In this document: piece after piece, positions 34,613 to 43,110 of the stretch
Layout of the letters: every line of letters begins with the position of its first letter
Numbering within the stretch: the first letter of the stretch is position 1
Source of the DNA: Cytobacillus citreus
GTDB taxonomy: Bacteria > Bacillota > Bacilli > Bacillales > Cytobacillaceae
Assembly (NCBI RefSeq): GCF_018343665.1
Contig: NZ_JAGYPM010000001.1
Span: forward strand, 1,087,619-1,151,618
Length of the DNA stretch: 64,000 nucleotides
Direction of reading: 5' to 3'
Program-made: the position numbers and the translations under genes
The notes under the pieces: generated by a model
Databases searched by the model: none
The model's input: the letters and a program-made list of their open reading frames with translations, nothing else
What the model was told of the DNA's origin: nothing

Positions 34613-35551
34613 TCATGCTCGCCGGCGGTCGTGCAGCACCAGCAGGATGATCATCCCCATCATCACGCCCAGTACAATGCCGGCCTCCGTGGTTAGCACC
34701 CTTGCCAGCGGATACTCCGGGGAGAACTGAAAATCGTAGCGAATGACGGAAAAGAGGTTATAAGAGAACAGCATTCCCGACGAGATCCATGCCGCCACCA
34801 TGGGGGGCAAGAAGCTCCGTGACCCGCGGCGGGTGGTCAGTACAAGTAGGCCCCACGCCCCCGCGAAGGCCCATAAGCCGGTACTCAACGTCAACAGGTG
34901 CCACCACAGATCACGGTCATCCAGCATACCCGGGTCGATGCCGAGGGTGCCGCCTATCGCCCAGAACACCTTGATGATGCCGAGCAGAATGCAGCCGGCT
35001 GATACGAGCCTGCCCAGGGTGATTTGCAGCTGCCGGGTGTGTCCCGTAAGCTCCCCGCAGTCGATCGGACCGCCAACCGCTTCCGGCCACCGCGCCTTAG
35101 TGTACCCTGCCAAAGCTAGTGGCAGACAAATACCAACCCCGACCAGAGAGACCATAACGAAGATCTGCTCGTAGACCCAGAAGTCATTGGCGCCTGCTTC
35201 CATGTCCCGGGTCATGGCGGCCGGGCCAAGGACCGGTGCTAGCAGGAGCATGGGAACGAGAAGACCGGTACCAAACCATACGGGCAGTGCCACCAGCCAT
35301 GCAGGCAGCCGTTCACCCCACGGCATGCAGAACGCCATCGCCAGCAGGAGGCCGACCGCGGCGACAACCACGGTAGCAGCGTTGATCGCTCGCCAACTGG
35401 CAGCGCCCATTTGCTCTGTCGGAAGAAAGAGACCGAAAGTCCAGGCGATTTTGATCAACAGATACGGAGTCACCGCTATGGTGGCGCCATAACCACAGAT
35501 TCTACGCATTTTCATCAATCGTGAGGTTGCCCGCTCTGCCGTTACTGCCAT
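34613..35551 (-). CDS. High-GC foreign membrane protein of the WGxxxP family
   Basis: 312 residues, eight or so TM helices. GC content is visibly far above all neighbours (many GCC, CTG, GGC codons). Motifs shared with four nearby low-GC proteins are YGATIAVTPYLLIKIAWTFG and PWGERLPAWLVALPVWF. GAGGTGA four bases before the ATG comes with the insert. The start overlaps the end of the preceding gene by ten bases. Origin by transfer from a GC-rich Gram-positive is likely, since similar proteins are common in actinobacteria. Function unknown. Confidence 0.8.
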   Translation of the reverse strand: MAVTAERATSRLMKMRRICGYGATIAVTPYLLIKIAWTFGLFLPTEQMGAASWRAINAATVVVAAVGLLLAMAFCMPWGERLPAWLVALPVWFGTGLLVPMLLLAPVLGPAAMTRDMEAGANDFWVYEQIFVMVSLVGVGICLPLALAGYTKARWPEAVGGPIDCGELTGHTRQLQITLGRLVSAGCILLGIIKVFWAIGGTLGIDPGMLDDRDLWWHLLTLSTGLWAFAGAWGLLVLTTRRGSRSFLPPMVAAWISSGMLFSYNLFSVIRYDFQFSPEYPLARVLTTEAGIVLGVMMGMIILLVLHDRRRA

Positions 35552-35805
35552 GTCGTCACCTCGGCCACCGGGATAGCTGTACCCTCAATAAGTGTTCCCT
35601 TCAATCTGAGATCACGTATAAAAGGGAGTAAGAAAACAACAGACGCCCAAGAAAAAATGATGAATAACCAGTAAGGTACCATTCTCCCCCATTGATGATT
35701 CATAGCTAAACTTATGAAAAGTAAAGCTGCATATCCAATCCAGGAATGCCACCTTATCATGTGTTTCCCGTGTTTGTTTTCTAATTCTTGAGTACTAATC
35801 TCCAT
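35542..35805 (-). CDS. Short WGxxxP-family membrane protein with altered C-terminus
   Basis: 87 residues from ATG 35805 with AAGGA upstream. Two TM helices (WIGYAALLFISLAM; YWLFIIFSWASVVFLLPFI) around NHQWGRMVPYW. The last ~13 codons (GTAIPVAEVTTWQ) are GC-rich and lie in the foreign DNA, so the natural C-terminus was probably replaced when that DNA inserted. A pair of GTTTAAG repeats lies 75-90 bases upstream. Confidence 0.65.
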   Translation of the reverse strand: MEISTQELENKHGKHMIRWHSWIGYAALLFISLAMNHQWGRMVPYWLFIIFSWASVVFLLPFIRDLRLKGTLIEGTAIPVAEVTTWQ

Positions 35806-35877
35806 TTGAACACAATCCTTTCTATAAGTACTTATAAAAAGGATAGACTGCAAAGGTGTTCATTAAGATGACTTCAA

Positions 35878-35895
35878 GTTTAAGATTTGTTTAAG
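35878..35895. promoter_or_regulatory. Direct-repeat operator candidate (site 1)
   Basis: GTTTAAG at 35878-35884 and again at 35889-35895, 11 bases apart, overlapping the histidine kinase stop and upstream of the 35542-35805 gene. Same spacing as sites 2 and 3 in this cluster. Confidence 0.5.
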
Positions 35896-37249
35896 TTTTC
35901 ATCCCCAAATAAATGCTGGTTCCATCTGAAGAAGTGGAAATTTCCCAATCTAAATTCATTTCCTTCATCATGAGCGAAACGATTGAAAGTCCAATTCCAG
36001 CACCTTTATTTTCAGATTCTTGGCCAAAACCACCCCCCTTGTCCTTAATAACAATGAAGGTTGATCCAAATCGTTCCACGGTTTGAATTCCAATATATCG
36101 TCCTGAGCGAGTATGTCGAGTGACATTTTGAATTAAGTTGTCCAAAATACTTTTAAACCAAATTGGGTCTACTTTCCATATCAGCGATTTTTCCGGTAAA
36201 TCAATATCTATTTCAAACTTACACTCTTCGAATATAGGATACCATTCCGCTATAACTTTCCGAACTTCATCCAATATATCCGTGTCTCGCATATCGATTG
36301 GATGTTTACCAGCTGAAAGCAGTGTGTAAGAAAGAAGATTATTGATCATTTTATCCATATCATCTAGTTTATTTTCAACAATTTGAAGTGATTCTATTTC
36401 TGTAGAGGATTTTGGGTATTTCTTTACGGAATATACGTGCTGCCTTATGACTGTTAATGGTGTTCGTAAGTCATGAGATATATTAGCGATTAGCTGTTTC
36501 CTAAGATTTTCTTCCTTTTTCTCCCTCTCCCTGCTGCACTTCAACTGGTTGATCATCTCGTTAAATGCACCTTCCAGCCTTCCAATCTCATCCATTTTTC
36601 TAATCACGACTTCATCAGGGATCCCTTCATTTCCCATTTCAGACATAGCAAATTGAAGCTTAACAAGCCGTTTGCGTATATTAAAGAAGAAAAACCAAGA
36701 GATTAATAGAAAAGCTCCACAAGTGGAGATAAAAAATATCACAAATGGCAAGTCTTCGTTTAGAGTAATACTGCCAAGATTTGTATCAGTGATCGGAACT
36801 TGAAAAACCATTACCCCTTGCCTAGGATCGTTTCCTATTAATGCCGTAATGGTATATATTTTTTGAGGGTCTTTATTTTGTAAAAACGTATCCACATGAA
36901 ATTTGCTCTCCTCCATAAATACAAGGGAATCGATAAATGTCCAATTTTCAGGAATATCGGCAGACCGATTTCCGATGAATCTAGACTCGCCACTTCCATT
37001 TATCCAGAAAATCTCAGCCTTTGGATACTTATTTTTTATAGACTGAAGACGGTGATGAATTACCTCCTCTTCCTGACCATCTAATTGAGCAGCCTCTCGT
37101 TTCCATATGTCTTCAATTTCATCTGGATCGTACAATACTTGATTGAAAAGAAGATGAGAATAATAAATGGCAGGAATAAGAGGAAAAAGGACTAAAGCAA
37201 ATAAAATAAGAAACAAATATCTAGTCATTAAAGATTGTATGATATTCAT
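35891..37249 (-). CDS. Membrane sensor histidine kinase
   Basis: 452 residues: TM1 near the N-terminus (FLILFALVLFPLIPAIYY), an extracellular sensor of about 135 residues, TM2 (FVIFFISTCGAFLLISWFFFF), HAMP linker, HisKA with phospho-acceptor His in NISHDLRTPL, and HATPase with N box (LIQNVTRH), GFG and GAGIGLSIV. Its start overlaps the regulator stop (ATGA). It senses an unknown envelope signal. Confidence 0.93.
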   Translation of the reverse strand: MNIIQSLMTRYLFLILFALVLFPLIPAIYYSHLLFNQVLYDPDEIEDIWKREAAQLDGQEEEVIHHRLQSIKNKYPKAEIFWINGSGESRFIGNRSADIPENWTFIDSLVFMEESKFHVDTFLQNKDPQKIYTITALIGNDPRQGVMVFQVPITDTNLGSITLNEDLPFVIFFISTCGAFLLISWFFFFNIRKRLVKLQFAMSEMGNEGIPDEVVIRKMDEIGRLEGAFNEMINQLKCSREREKKEENLRKQLIANISHDLRTPLTVIRQHVYSVKKYPKSSTEIESLQIVENKLDDMDKMINNLLSYTLLSAGKHPIDMRDTDILDEVRKVIAEWYPIFEECKFEIDIDLPEKSLIWKVDPIWFKSILDNLIQNVTRHTRSGRYIGIQTVERFGSTFIVIKDKGGGFGQESENKGAGIGLSIVSLMMKEMNLDWEISTSSDGTSIYLGMKT

Positions 37250-37920
37250 GATCTCAACCTATATCCAATCCCCCTGATTGTTTCAATAATTTGCGGTTTG
37301 CTTGTGTCCAACTCTATTTTTTCACGCAAGAGGCGTATGTGAACCATTAATGTTTTATCCCCTTCAATGTATGGATCTCCCCACACCGCTTCGTAGATTT
37401 GTTTTTTCGTCAATATTTGATTCAAGTGGTCTAATAAATACATAAATATATGAAATTGTTTCCCGGTCAAAACGATGTCTGTTTTCGAAATTGTATTCAA
37501 AATACGGTTTGACTTCTGATCAATTCGCAAGTGCATAACCTGAATAATTTCTGGTGAAACAATTCCTAATCGCCTAACTAATACTTGAATACGTGCAGCT
37601 AACTCATCAGGGTGGTACGGCTTTGTCATATAGTCATCTGCGAAAGTGAGTCCTTGCAACTTATCTTCCATTGAAGTTCTTGCCGATAACATCATGATTG
37701 GCGTATTCGGGTACTTCTGCTTCAGACGCTGACCGATTGTATATCCATCTAAACCTGGCAGCATAATATCTAAAATAACAAGATCAGCCCGCTCCATATG
37801 CTTCATTGCCTCATGACCAGATGTAATCCAAATGACTTCGTATCCACAATCTGTTAAAAATTTGCTTACCCATGAGCCAATTTCTTGATCATCTTCAATA
37901 TGCAAAATAGTTAGCTTCAT
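37246..37920 (-). CDS. OmpR-family response regulator
   Basis: 224 residues. Receiver domain with acidic pair ED, phospho-acceptor Asp in LVILDIMLPGLDG, Ser/Thr in MLSA and Lys in MTKPY. C-terminal winged helix with EAVWGDPYIEGDKTLMVHI and ETIRGIGYRL. Partner of the downstream kinase. Likely binds the 11-bp-spaced GTTTAA repeats found before three cluster genes (inference). Confidence 0.94.
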   Translation of the reverse strand: MKLTILHIEDDQEIGSWVSKFLTDCGYEVIWITSGHEAMKHMERADLVILDIMLPGLDGYTIGQRLKQKYPNTPIMMLSARTSMEDKLQGLTFADDYMTKPYHPDELAARIQVLVRRLGIVSPEIIQVMHLRIDQKSNRILNTISKTDIVLTGKQFHIFMYLLDHLNQILTKKQIYEAVWGDPYIEGDKTLMVHIRLLREKIELDTSKPQIIETIRGIGYRLRS

Positions 37921-38019
37921 AAACTAGGTGCCTCCCCTCAATAATAAAACAGGAAAATTCCACCTAATTTTACCATGCCATCCTAACATTTCATCTAATT
38001 CTTTTAAAATAAATGACAT

Positions 38020-38706
38020 TTAAAAGCTGATTTTATCAGAGAAGTCAAAAATCATAGACGATGCAAAAAGTGCTGTTAAAAGAAAAACAATGATTAAATA
38101 AAGGACAGTCCCCCGTCTAAAAGAGGATTGTCGAACCCCAGAAGCTTGCGCATAATGAGCAGCAGTTAAGCCAGCCATCATACCCAAAAAGGAAAACCAC
38201 GGTTCGTAGAATAATAAACCCCATAAAGCTAGGTCACGAACATCTACTTCAACAAACCGAGGAAAATCAATTGTAATGATATCTGCCAACAGAAGCGCTC
38301 TTGTAATCATTCCACTTACTCCGTGCGCAATTAAAAAGGCAGTGCCAACAAGAGTGGGAGTCAATACAATAAGTGGATGAATCTTTCTGCCTCCAATCAA
38401 CGGTACCTGTTGTGGAACGAACCTACTCCAAGGCTTAATAAGCGCAATTAAAATAAATCCACAGAACATAATTGCAAGACCGGCGATGTAACTTCCCATA
38501 TAAATAGTTGTGGGATCTTTCATTTCCCCCGGCATACCGATCGTGCCGCCAGCAGCATGATAAAATCTGACGAATACCGCATACATAAACGCGCTAAAAC
38601 AGCCAACGTAAGCAGGCCATACAGACGATTTTGTAAAGCATTCAAAGCGTTCAAAGATATTCACTCTAGAATCTGTTGATATTTTATTGATATTTGCTTT
38701 TTGCAT
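38020..38706 (-). CDS. WGxxxP-family membrane protein
   Basis: 228 residues, about five TM helices, GGAGG before the ATG. Shares VWPAYVGCFSAFMYAVFVRFYHAAGGTIG and PWSRFVPQQVPLIGG with the family defined by the neighbouring genes. Function unknown. Located upstream of the two-component genes with about 100 bases between, possibly one transcript; a repeat site lies 115 bases upstream. Confidence 0.7.
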   Translation of the reverse strand: MQKANINKISTDSRVNIFERFECFTKSSVWPAYVGCFSAFMYAVFVRFYHAAGGTIGMPGEMKDPTTIYMGSYIAGLAIMFCGFILIALIKPWSRFVPQQVPLIGGRKIHPLIVLTPTLVGTAFLIAHGVSGMITRALLLADIITIDFPRFVEVDVRDLALWGLLFYEPWFSFLGMMAGLTAAHYAQASGVRQSSFRRGTVLYLIIVFLLTALFASSMIFDFSDKISF

Positions 38707-39150
38707 AGATGCTTATCCCTCCATTTTTCGATTCATTTTAGATGGATTACACTCTTCTCTGTAACCCCAAATAACCTCAAATTCATTTTAACTATCGAAA
38801 GTTAAATGAAAGTGAGGTCATATTTAAGTTTTGTTTAAATTCCTTCTTCATTTGAAAATACATCGGAAAAGACAATCTTATCCAGTATTATTTATTAATG
38901 TTGGAAGCTTATAGTAAAAATGGTATTAAAGGAGATGTAGGCAGGGGTTGTAAAACAAACTATTTGGTGGATCATTAATAAGGCGGGAAAGGTAGTGGAA
39001 GAAATGAACTAAAAAAACACACTTATAAATAAAATTATTCGAGGGGGAAAACGGTGCAAATTTTTCAAAATAGTACATCTTTTTATAAACCAATCTTCCC
39101 CTTCTGTCAATAAACATTATTCCATTAAATCGATAATCGCTGAGTTTTAT
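38707..39150. other. Intergenic, regulatory site only
   Basis: Holds the site-2 repeat at 38822-38839. Otherwise AT-rich; an open frame of 63 codons on the minus strand has no ribosome site and is not supported. Confidence 0.55.
38822..38839. promoter_or_regulatory. Direct-repeat operator candidate (site 2)
   Basis: ATTTAAG (38822-38828) and GTTTAAA (38833-38839), 11 bases apart, upstream of the 38020-38706 gene. On the minus strand it is followed by TATGACCTCACTTTCAT, resembling the sequence after site 3. Confidence 0.5.
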
Positions 39151-39420
39151 TTAAAGCTTTACTTCTACCTCAGTTCCATCTTTCAATTTCGTTTCAACAA
39201 GGATAACTCCACTGTGCTTAGAAAATCCCTGCAGCAACGGCTTCAAATCTTTTCTTTCAATTTCCGGGAGGATGAATTTGCTGCCATCCTTTTCAATTGC
39301 TTTATTTATAAAACGATTTATCCTTTTTGATGTAATAATCAAACTAACCAAATTTAAAACAACATAGGGAACCGGAATGGAGAATCGTTTATTCCTTACT
39401 TTCACCTTGACTTTTAACAT
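39151..39420 (-). CDS. Small conserved protein of a DUF2089/SHOCT operon
   Basis: 89 residues, mostly basic/hydrophobic at the N-terminus (KVKVRNKRFSIPVPYVVLNLVSLII), ending in beta strands (VILVETKLKDGTEVEVKL) like the strands that end the adjacent 129-residue protein. No family name recognised. It starts three bases after the upstream stop codon, so it belongs to this three-gene operon. Confidence 0.65.
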   Translation of the reverse strand: MLKVKVKVRNKRFSIPVPYVVLNLVSLIITSKRINRFINKAIEKDGSKFILPEIERKDLKPLLQGFSKHSGVILVETKLKDGTEVEVKL

Positions 39421-39423
39421 AAT

Positions 39424-39813
39424 CTACTCAATCACCACGAAAACTTTATCACCATTGGCCGAGGTGATGTTAACAATTTGTCCGTCCAATTCGTTTTCAA
39501 TTGCTTCGATGAGCAAGTCAACATTAATATCTTTTACATATTTTTCTGCCTCAGGTATTTTTTCAGCAATATTTGTACCTACTTTTAAAACAGCCTTTAC
39601 CAGATTAATCGGTAAATTCACATTTACATTATCACCTTTTTCGGAGGTCACACGAATTTTTAACATTTTATTTCCATATGGGACTTCTTTTCTTATTGTC
39701 ACTAGCTCTGGCTGATCTTTACCTTGTAAAATATTAATTAATTCACTTGCTTTTTCCTTATCAATCTTTCCTTCCTCCACCAGCGTTAAGACTCTCGAAA
39801 TTTCATCATTCAT
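39424..39813 (-). CDS. SHOCT-like/YvlB-type domain protein
   Basis: 129 residues. The N-terminal ~40 residues form the SHOCT-like helical pair (RVLTLVEEGKIDKEKASELI) seen in YvlB-type envelope-stress proteins; the rest is beta-rich with two related segments ending in KIRVTSEKGDNVNVNLP and DGQIVNITSANGDKVFVVIE. Start and upstream stop overlap by one base (TAATG). Likely a regulatory partner of the DUF2089 protein. Confidence 0.75.
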   Translation of the reverse strand: MNDEISRVLTLVEEGKIDKEKASELINILQGKDQPELVTIRKEVPYGNKMLKIRVTSEKGDNVNVNLPINLVKAVLKVGTNIAEKIPEAEKYVKDINVDLLIEAIENELDGQIVNITSANGDKVFVVIE

Positions 39814-40184
39814 TATACTTCCCCCTCTTTTAATAACTGAATGGCTTTCTCTGCCGTAATTTCGCCTTTTTCCAATAACGATACAATTTTATTCTTATCC
39901 ACTTCCGGTTTCTTTTGAGAGGAATATCCCAGAGTAGAGATAATTTCATCTAATTTTCCTCTGACAGTCGGATAGGAAATTCCTAGCTCCTTCTCGACCT
40001 CTTTGATATTTCCACGGCATTTAAGAAAAATCTCAATAAAATGCAGCTGTTCCTGACCGAGAGCAGCAAGTCTTGAAACTTCAAATTCATTTTCTACCGT
40101 TGTCTGGCAATGGTTACACTGTAGCTTAGTAATTTTAAGTGCCTTCCTGCAAACAGGACAATTAGTGAGTAAAGGATACGCCAT
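39813..40184 (-). CDS. DUF2089 zinc-ribbon/HTH regulator
   Basis: 123 residues. Zinc ribbon CPVC...CNHC at the N-terminus, then helix-turn-helix with ECF-sigma-4-like GNIKEVEKELGISYPTVRGKLD, and a C-terminal SHOCT-like helix (LLEKGEITAEKAIQLL). DUF2089 proteins are usually the first gene of small stress operons and probably autoregulate. Confidence 0.85.
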   Translation of the reverse strand: MAYPLLTNCPVCRKALKITKLQCNHCQTTVENEFEVSRLAALGQEQLHFIEIFLKCRGNIKEVEKELGISYPTVRGKLDEIISTLGYSSQKKPEVDKNKIVSLLEKGEITAEKAIQLLKEGEV

Positions 40185-40333
40185 ACTGATCTCCTTTCTT
40201 TCATTTATTCATATCATACACCATATCTTTTAATTTTCAAATAAACATTTAAAATAATTGATGAAAATTTATATTTTTATTCAATAAGTTAATTTACGCA
40301 TTAAATAATTTAATTTATCGATCATTTAAGTTA

Positions 40334-40365
40334 AAGAAAAAAACAGACTCATTGGAGAGTCTGTC
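40334..40365 (-). terminator. Terminator of the 40442-40864 gene
   Basis: ACAGACTC (40343-40350) pairs with GAGTCTGT (40356-40363), followed on the minus strand by TTTTTTTC. Confidence 0.75.
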
Positions 40366-40441
40366 TGATTGTAGAGAAAGGAATAAGAGCCTATTTGACA
40401 CTTAAAGAAAAGTTCTTCGGACATCTCTGTTAGTGTAGTTG

Positions 40442-40864
40442 TTAACCACCGGACTGCTTTTTCTTCATAGTTGTGCCCAGTATGATCAAGGCGACATAGA
40501 TTACGATTGCAATCGAATCTATAAGCGTATCCGTAAGAGCCGAAACGTCAAGCATTGCCGTTACGCCAAGAATGACCATCAGTCGGACGATAAGGATCGC
40601 CGCGATCATCCATGCGGCAAACCGGATCTTTGATCGCTCACTTTGGAATGACATGAAAATAAATGCGATTCCGAAGACCAGATTTTCTGCCGTTATAATG
40701 TGCCAAACATACGTAAATACCGTCTGGGTATCCATGGACAACTCACTAATATCGAGCTTCGGAAGCACAGCGGATTGTCCGTTCCATGCATGCGTGACGG
40801 CAAAAAGCATCGCAAGAACACCTGCAATCAGATAATAAAAATTCCTAACCTTGATGTTGATCAC
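40442..40864 (-). CDS. Four-TM membrane protein of unknown function
   Basis: 140 residues from GTG 40864 (AAGGAG four bases upstream); ATG 40891 is an alternative. Four hydrophobic helices; FAVTHAWNGQSAVLP after helix 1 and VWHIITAENLVFGIAFIFM are characteristic segments. GC content is higher than in adjacent genes. It overlaps the end of a broken MerR gene, which probably once controlled it. Confidence 0.7.
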   Translation of the reverse strand: MINIKVRNFYYLIAGVLAMLFAVTHAWNGQSAVLPKLDISELSMDTQTVFTYVWHIITAENLVFGIAFIFMSFQSERSKIRFAAWMIAAILIVRLMVILGVTAMLDVSALTDTLIDSIAIVIYVALIILGTTMKKKQSGG

Positions 40865-41167
40865 AACCCTCCTTGGAAATTCCCGGTTCATTCTCTCGGA
40901 TATCCTTATAAAGCTTGAGGACGAATTCTGCTAACCGTTGGTCGCTTTCAGTATTAAAGTCCCTTAACGTTCCGGTTGCTATGTTTAGCAGCCGACTGAC
41001 CTTTTCCAGCTGGTCAATCTTCTTGCGCGTTTCGCGTTCTTAGCGTCGAGGAACGCAGCAACCTCATCGCAGTAAGTGGTGTCGCTGTTTTCCATCTTGT
41101 GGAAACCGAATCCCCCCCTGATTTCGTCAAGAGAAAAGTCCGCATACTGCATGATCTGAATATTCAT
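40845..41167 (-). pseudogene. MerR-family regulator, N-terminally truncated and frameshifted
   Basis: The first frame reads NIQIMQYADFSLDEIR, the junction helix after the MerR DNA-binding domain, and runs to about 41040. A frameshift near the NAKRARR codons leads into RETRKKIDQLEKVSRLL...LAEFVLKLYKDIREN, ending at TAG 40845. The HTH itself is missing. The C-terminal half is a typical MerR dimerisation coil. Confidence 0.65.
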
Positions 41168-41364
41168 AAAACCTCCAAAGAATTTGATTTTATTATTTAA
41201 TTGGATTTATGCAACAAATTAAATCAATATAAGTTTATTCCACCATTTCCTTTTTTTTTTCAACAAAAAGTGATCAAAATCAAAGGACATCCTCTAAGAC
41301 TACTTTTAAAAATAACCAAAATTATGCAACATGTTTGAGTTGCTGACCACATAAAATTGTAAAC

Positions 41365-41847
41365 TTATTCAAAGAGTCCTTTGGTCAATTTTCCAACGTA
41401 AACTGGTTTAGCGGAGTCAAAGTGATTTTCGCGAACATACTTGATGTTAAGACCTTCAGGACCAGTTTTTAAAAAACGCCCTAACAATCCTAAACTTTCT
41501 TTTAACGATTGAATCTCATCCTCCGTTGCGATCCTTTTTTCTCCAACCATTCCTGACAACCGTACTCCTGGAGGAGTCTTAAACTTTCTGGAAAGAAACG
41601 ATCGTAACAAAAACCATTTACTACTGTTAGTAGCAAGAATACAGACTCGATTATTCCGTTCCAGGTTTCGTGTCATTTTGGAAGTGAAAATTTGGAAATA
41701 TAAACCTTTTGGCTCATCTTTGCTGAGTATTAGTGATCCAATCGGAGTAACACGTGGAGTTCCATCTGGGTTTACGGAGGCAAATGAGAATCCAAATGAC
41801 TGAGAAGCAACATCTTTCCAAGTATTCCAGTGATCGAATGGTTGCAT
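41365..41847 (-). CDS. Pyridoxamine-phosphate-oxidase-fold (PPOX) protein
   Basis: 160 residues from ATG 41847 (GAGAGG seven bases upstream). The split-barrel flavin-binding pattern is visible: FGFSFASVNPDGTPRVTPIGS, LYFQIFTSKMTRNLERNNRVCIL. Such proteins bind FMN or F420 or haem; Bacillaceae lack F420, so FMN is likely. Reaction unknown. Confidence 0.8.
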   Translation of the reverse strand: MQPFDHWNTWKDVASQSFGFSFASVNPDGTPRVTPIGSLILSKDEPKGLYFQIFTSKMTRNLERNNRVCILATNSSKWFLLRSFLSRKFKTPPGVRLSGMVGEKRIATEDEIQSLKESLGLLGRFLKTGPEGLNIKYVRENHFDSAKPVYVGKLTKGLFE

Positions 41848-41950
41848 CGTAATCCCTCTTCTCTTCATATTAAGTTAATGGGATGTAGAGCTCTCCTGGT
41901 GTTATCTATTTTAAAGCTTCATGGGGTCCTCGGCAGATAAACGATGAGTA

Positions 41951-43000
41951 CTAAAGTTTACCACAATGCTTACATCGACCCCGTCTTCTTAAATAATAGG
42001 CCAGAGTTGCTATCCCTAGGGATATTCCCCATGGTAACCAGAACAAAAAAGGAACAAATTCTCCCCAATTTTCATGATTAATTGAACCATTAACTATCAT
42101 ATATATGAATTGTGGACTGAGCTTTATCCCCGTTATCGTGATAATAGCCGACATCAATATAGCGGGTACCACAACAAACCAGATTGGAATTTGTTTACCT
42201 GCTAGAAATAAACACCACCTTGGAAAAATCACTCCCCATCTCTGAATAAGTCCAAGGGTCAAAATTCCACCGCCAATACATAATCCACCCAGTATAGTAT
42301 CAACTAATACAATGTCTTCATTCCCGACCATTGATAAGTTGGTTGTCCCCAGAGGAATACCTAAGGCCCACGCCCATCGGACAATGCCGTATGGCAACGC
42401 CATAATGACGGCCATATAGGTAAACCACTTTCCCCATTGTGCTCCTTTCACTAATGATACTTCGTTAGCGTCATTTCTGCCGCAATTACCGCAAGCATCT
42501 TTTGTAAGACGAAAGTATGCTATTGCAGTAGCTCCCCAAATGGACCCACCAACTATACAAAAAACTTGATTAAAAACTTTCCAGTCCAGCAGATCAAAGT
42601 GAAGTAGAAACAAATAAGCAAAATTCTGTACAATTCTAGAATCTGGAACTACAAATATAAGTGTTACACTCATTATCCACGCAAAGGAGAGTAATATTGT
42701 ACGAGGAAAACGACTCCCCCATGTCATTACCATCGCTAGAGCTACTACCGTCCCTACCAATCCAGCTATCGCAATGACTGGACCCCCGACATTAACATTA
42801 AAATTGGATAAAAATGATCCCATCATTTCTGCCCTTGGATCGTTTTTACCGTAAGGAAATCCAATTCCTCCTAATAACCAGTATAGCCCGAGTAACCCAT
42901 ATATAATGGACCATATAGCTGCAGCATACCCGGTCCATTGAGGCCAGCGCGACAGCCAGGAAAAATGTGTTGAATTATTGATATTTATTTTCGGTTCCAT
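41951..43000 (-). CDS. Large WGxxxP-family membrane protein with two repeats and Cys motifs
   Basis: 349 residues, about nine TM helices, with AGGAGG before the ATG. The family module appears twice: WTGYAAAIWSIIYGLLGLYW followed by MTWGSRFPRTILL, then WFTYMAVIMALPYGIVRWAW followed by IQRWGVIFPRWC. Between them is a soluble CGNCGRND loop, and the C-terminus ends CKHCGKL; together these four cysteines could bind zinc or form disulphides. Function unknown. Confidence 0.78.
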   Translation of the reverse strand: MEPKININNSTHFSWLSRWPQWTGYAAAIWSIIYGLLGLYWLLGGIGFPYGKNDPRAEMMGSFLSNFNVNVGGPVIAIAGLVGTVVALAMVMTWGSRFPRTILLSFAWIMSVTLIFVVPDSRIVQNFAYLFLLHFDLLDWKVFNQVFCIVGGSIWGATAIAYFRLTKDACGNCGRNDANEVSLVKGAQWGKWFTYMAVIMALPYGIVRWAWALGIPLGTTNLSMVGNEDIVLVDTILGGLCIGGGILTLGLIQRWGVIFPRWCLFLAGKQIPIWFVVVPAILMSAIITITGIKLSPQFIYMIVNGSINHENWGEFVPFLFWLPWGISLGIATLAYYLRRRGRCKHCGKL

Positions 43001-43110
43001 TTCATCCTCCTAAAATCTAATATATTAATAGTACGTCCAATGGATGTGATCAAAGATGAGCTTCTCAATGCGGCAGGTGATCTAAATCATGACAAAATGG
43101 TCTTTTGTAA

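Noticed and set aside
34789-35492. Long plus-strand open frames opposite the high-GC gene
   Set aside because: They are by-products of high GC content on the opposite strand; no ribosome sites, and composition unlike membrane or enzyme proteins.
38926-39117. 63-codon minus-strand frame
   Set aside because: No ribosome site and a composition typical of translated AT-rich spacer.
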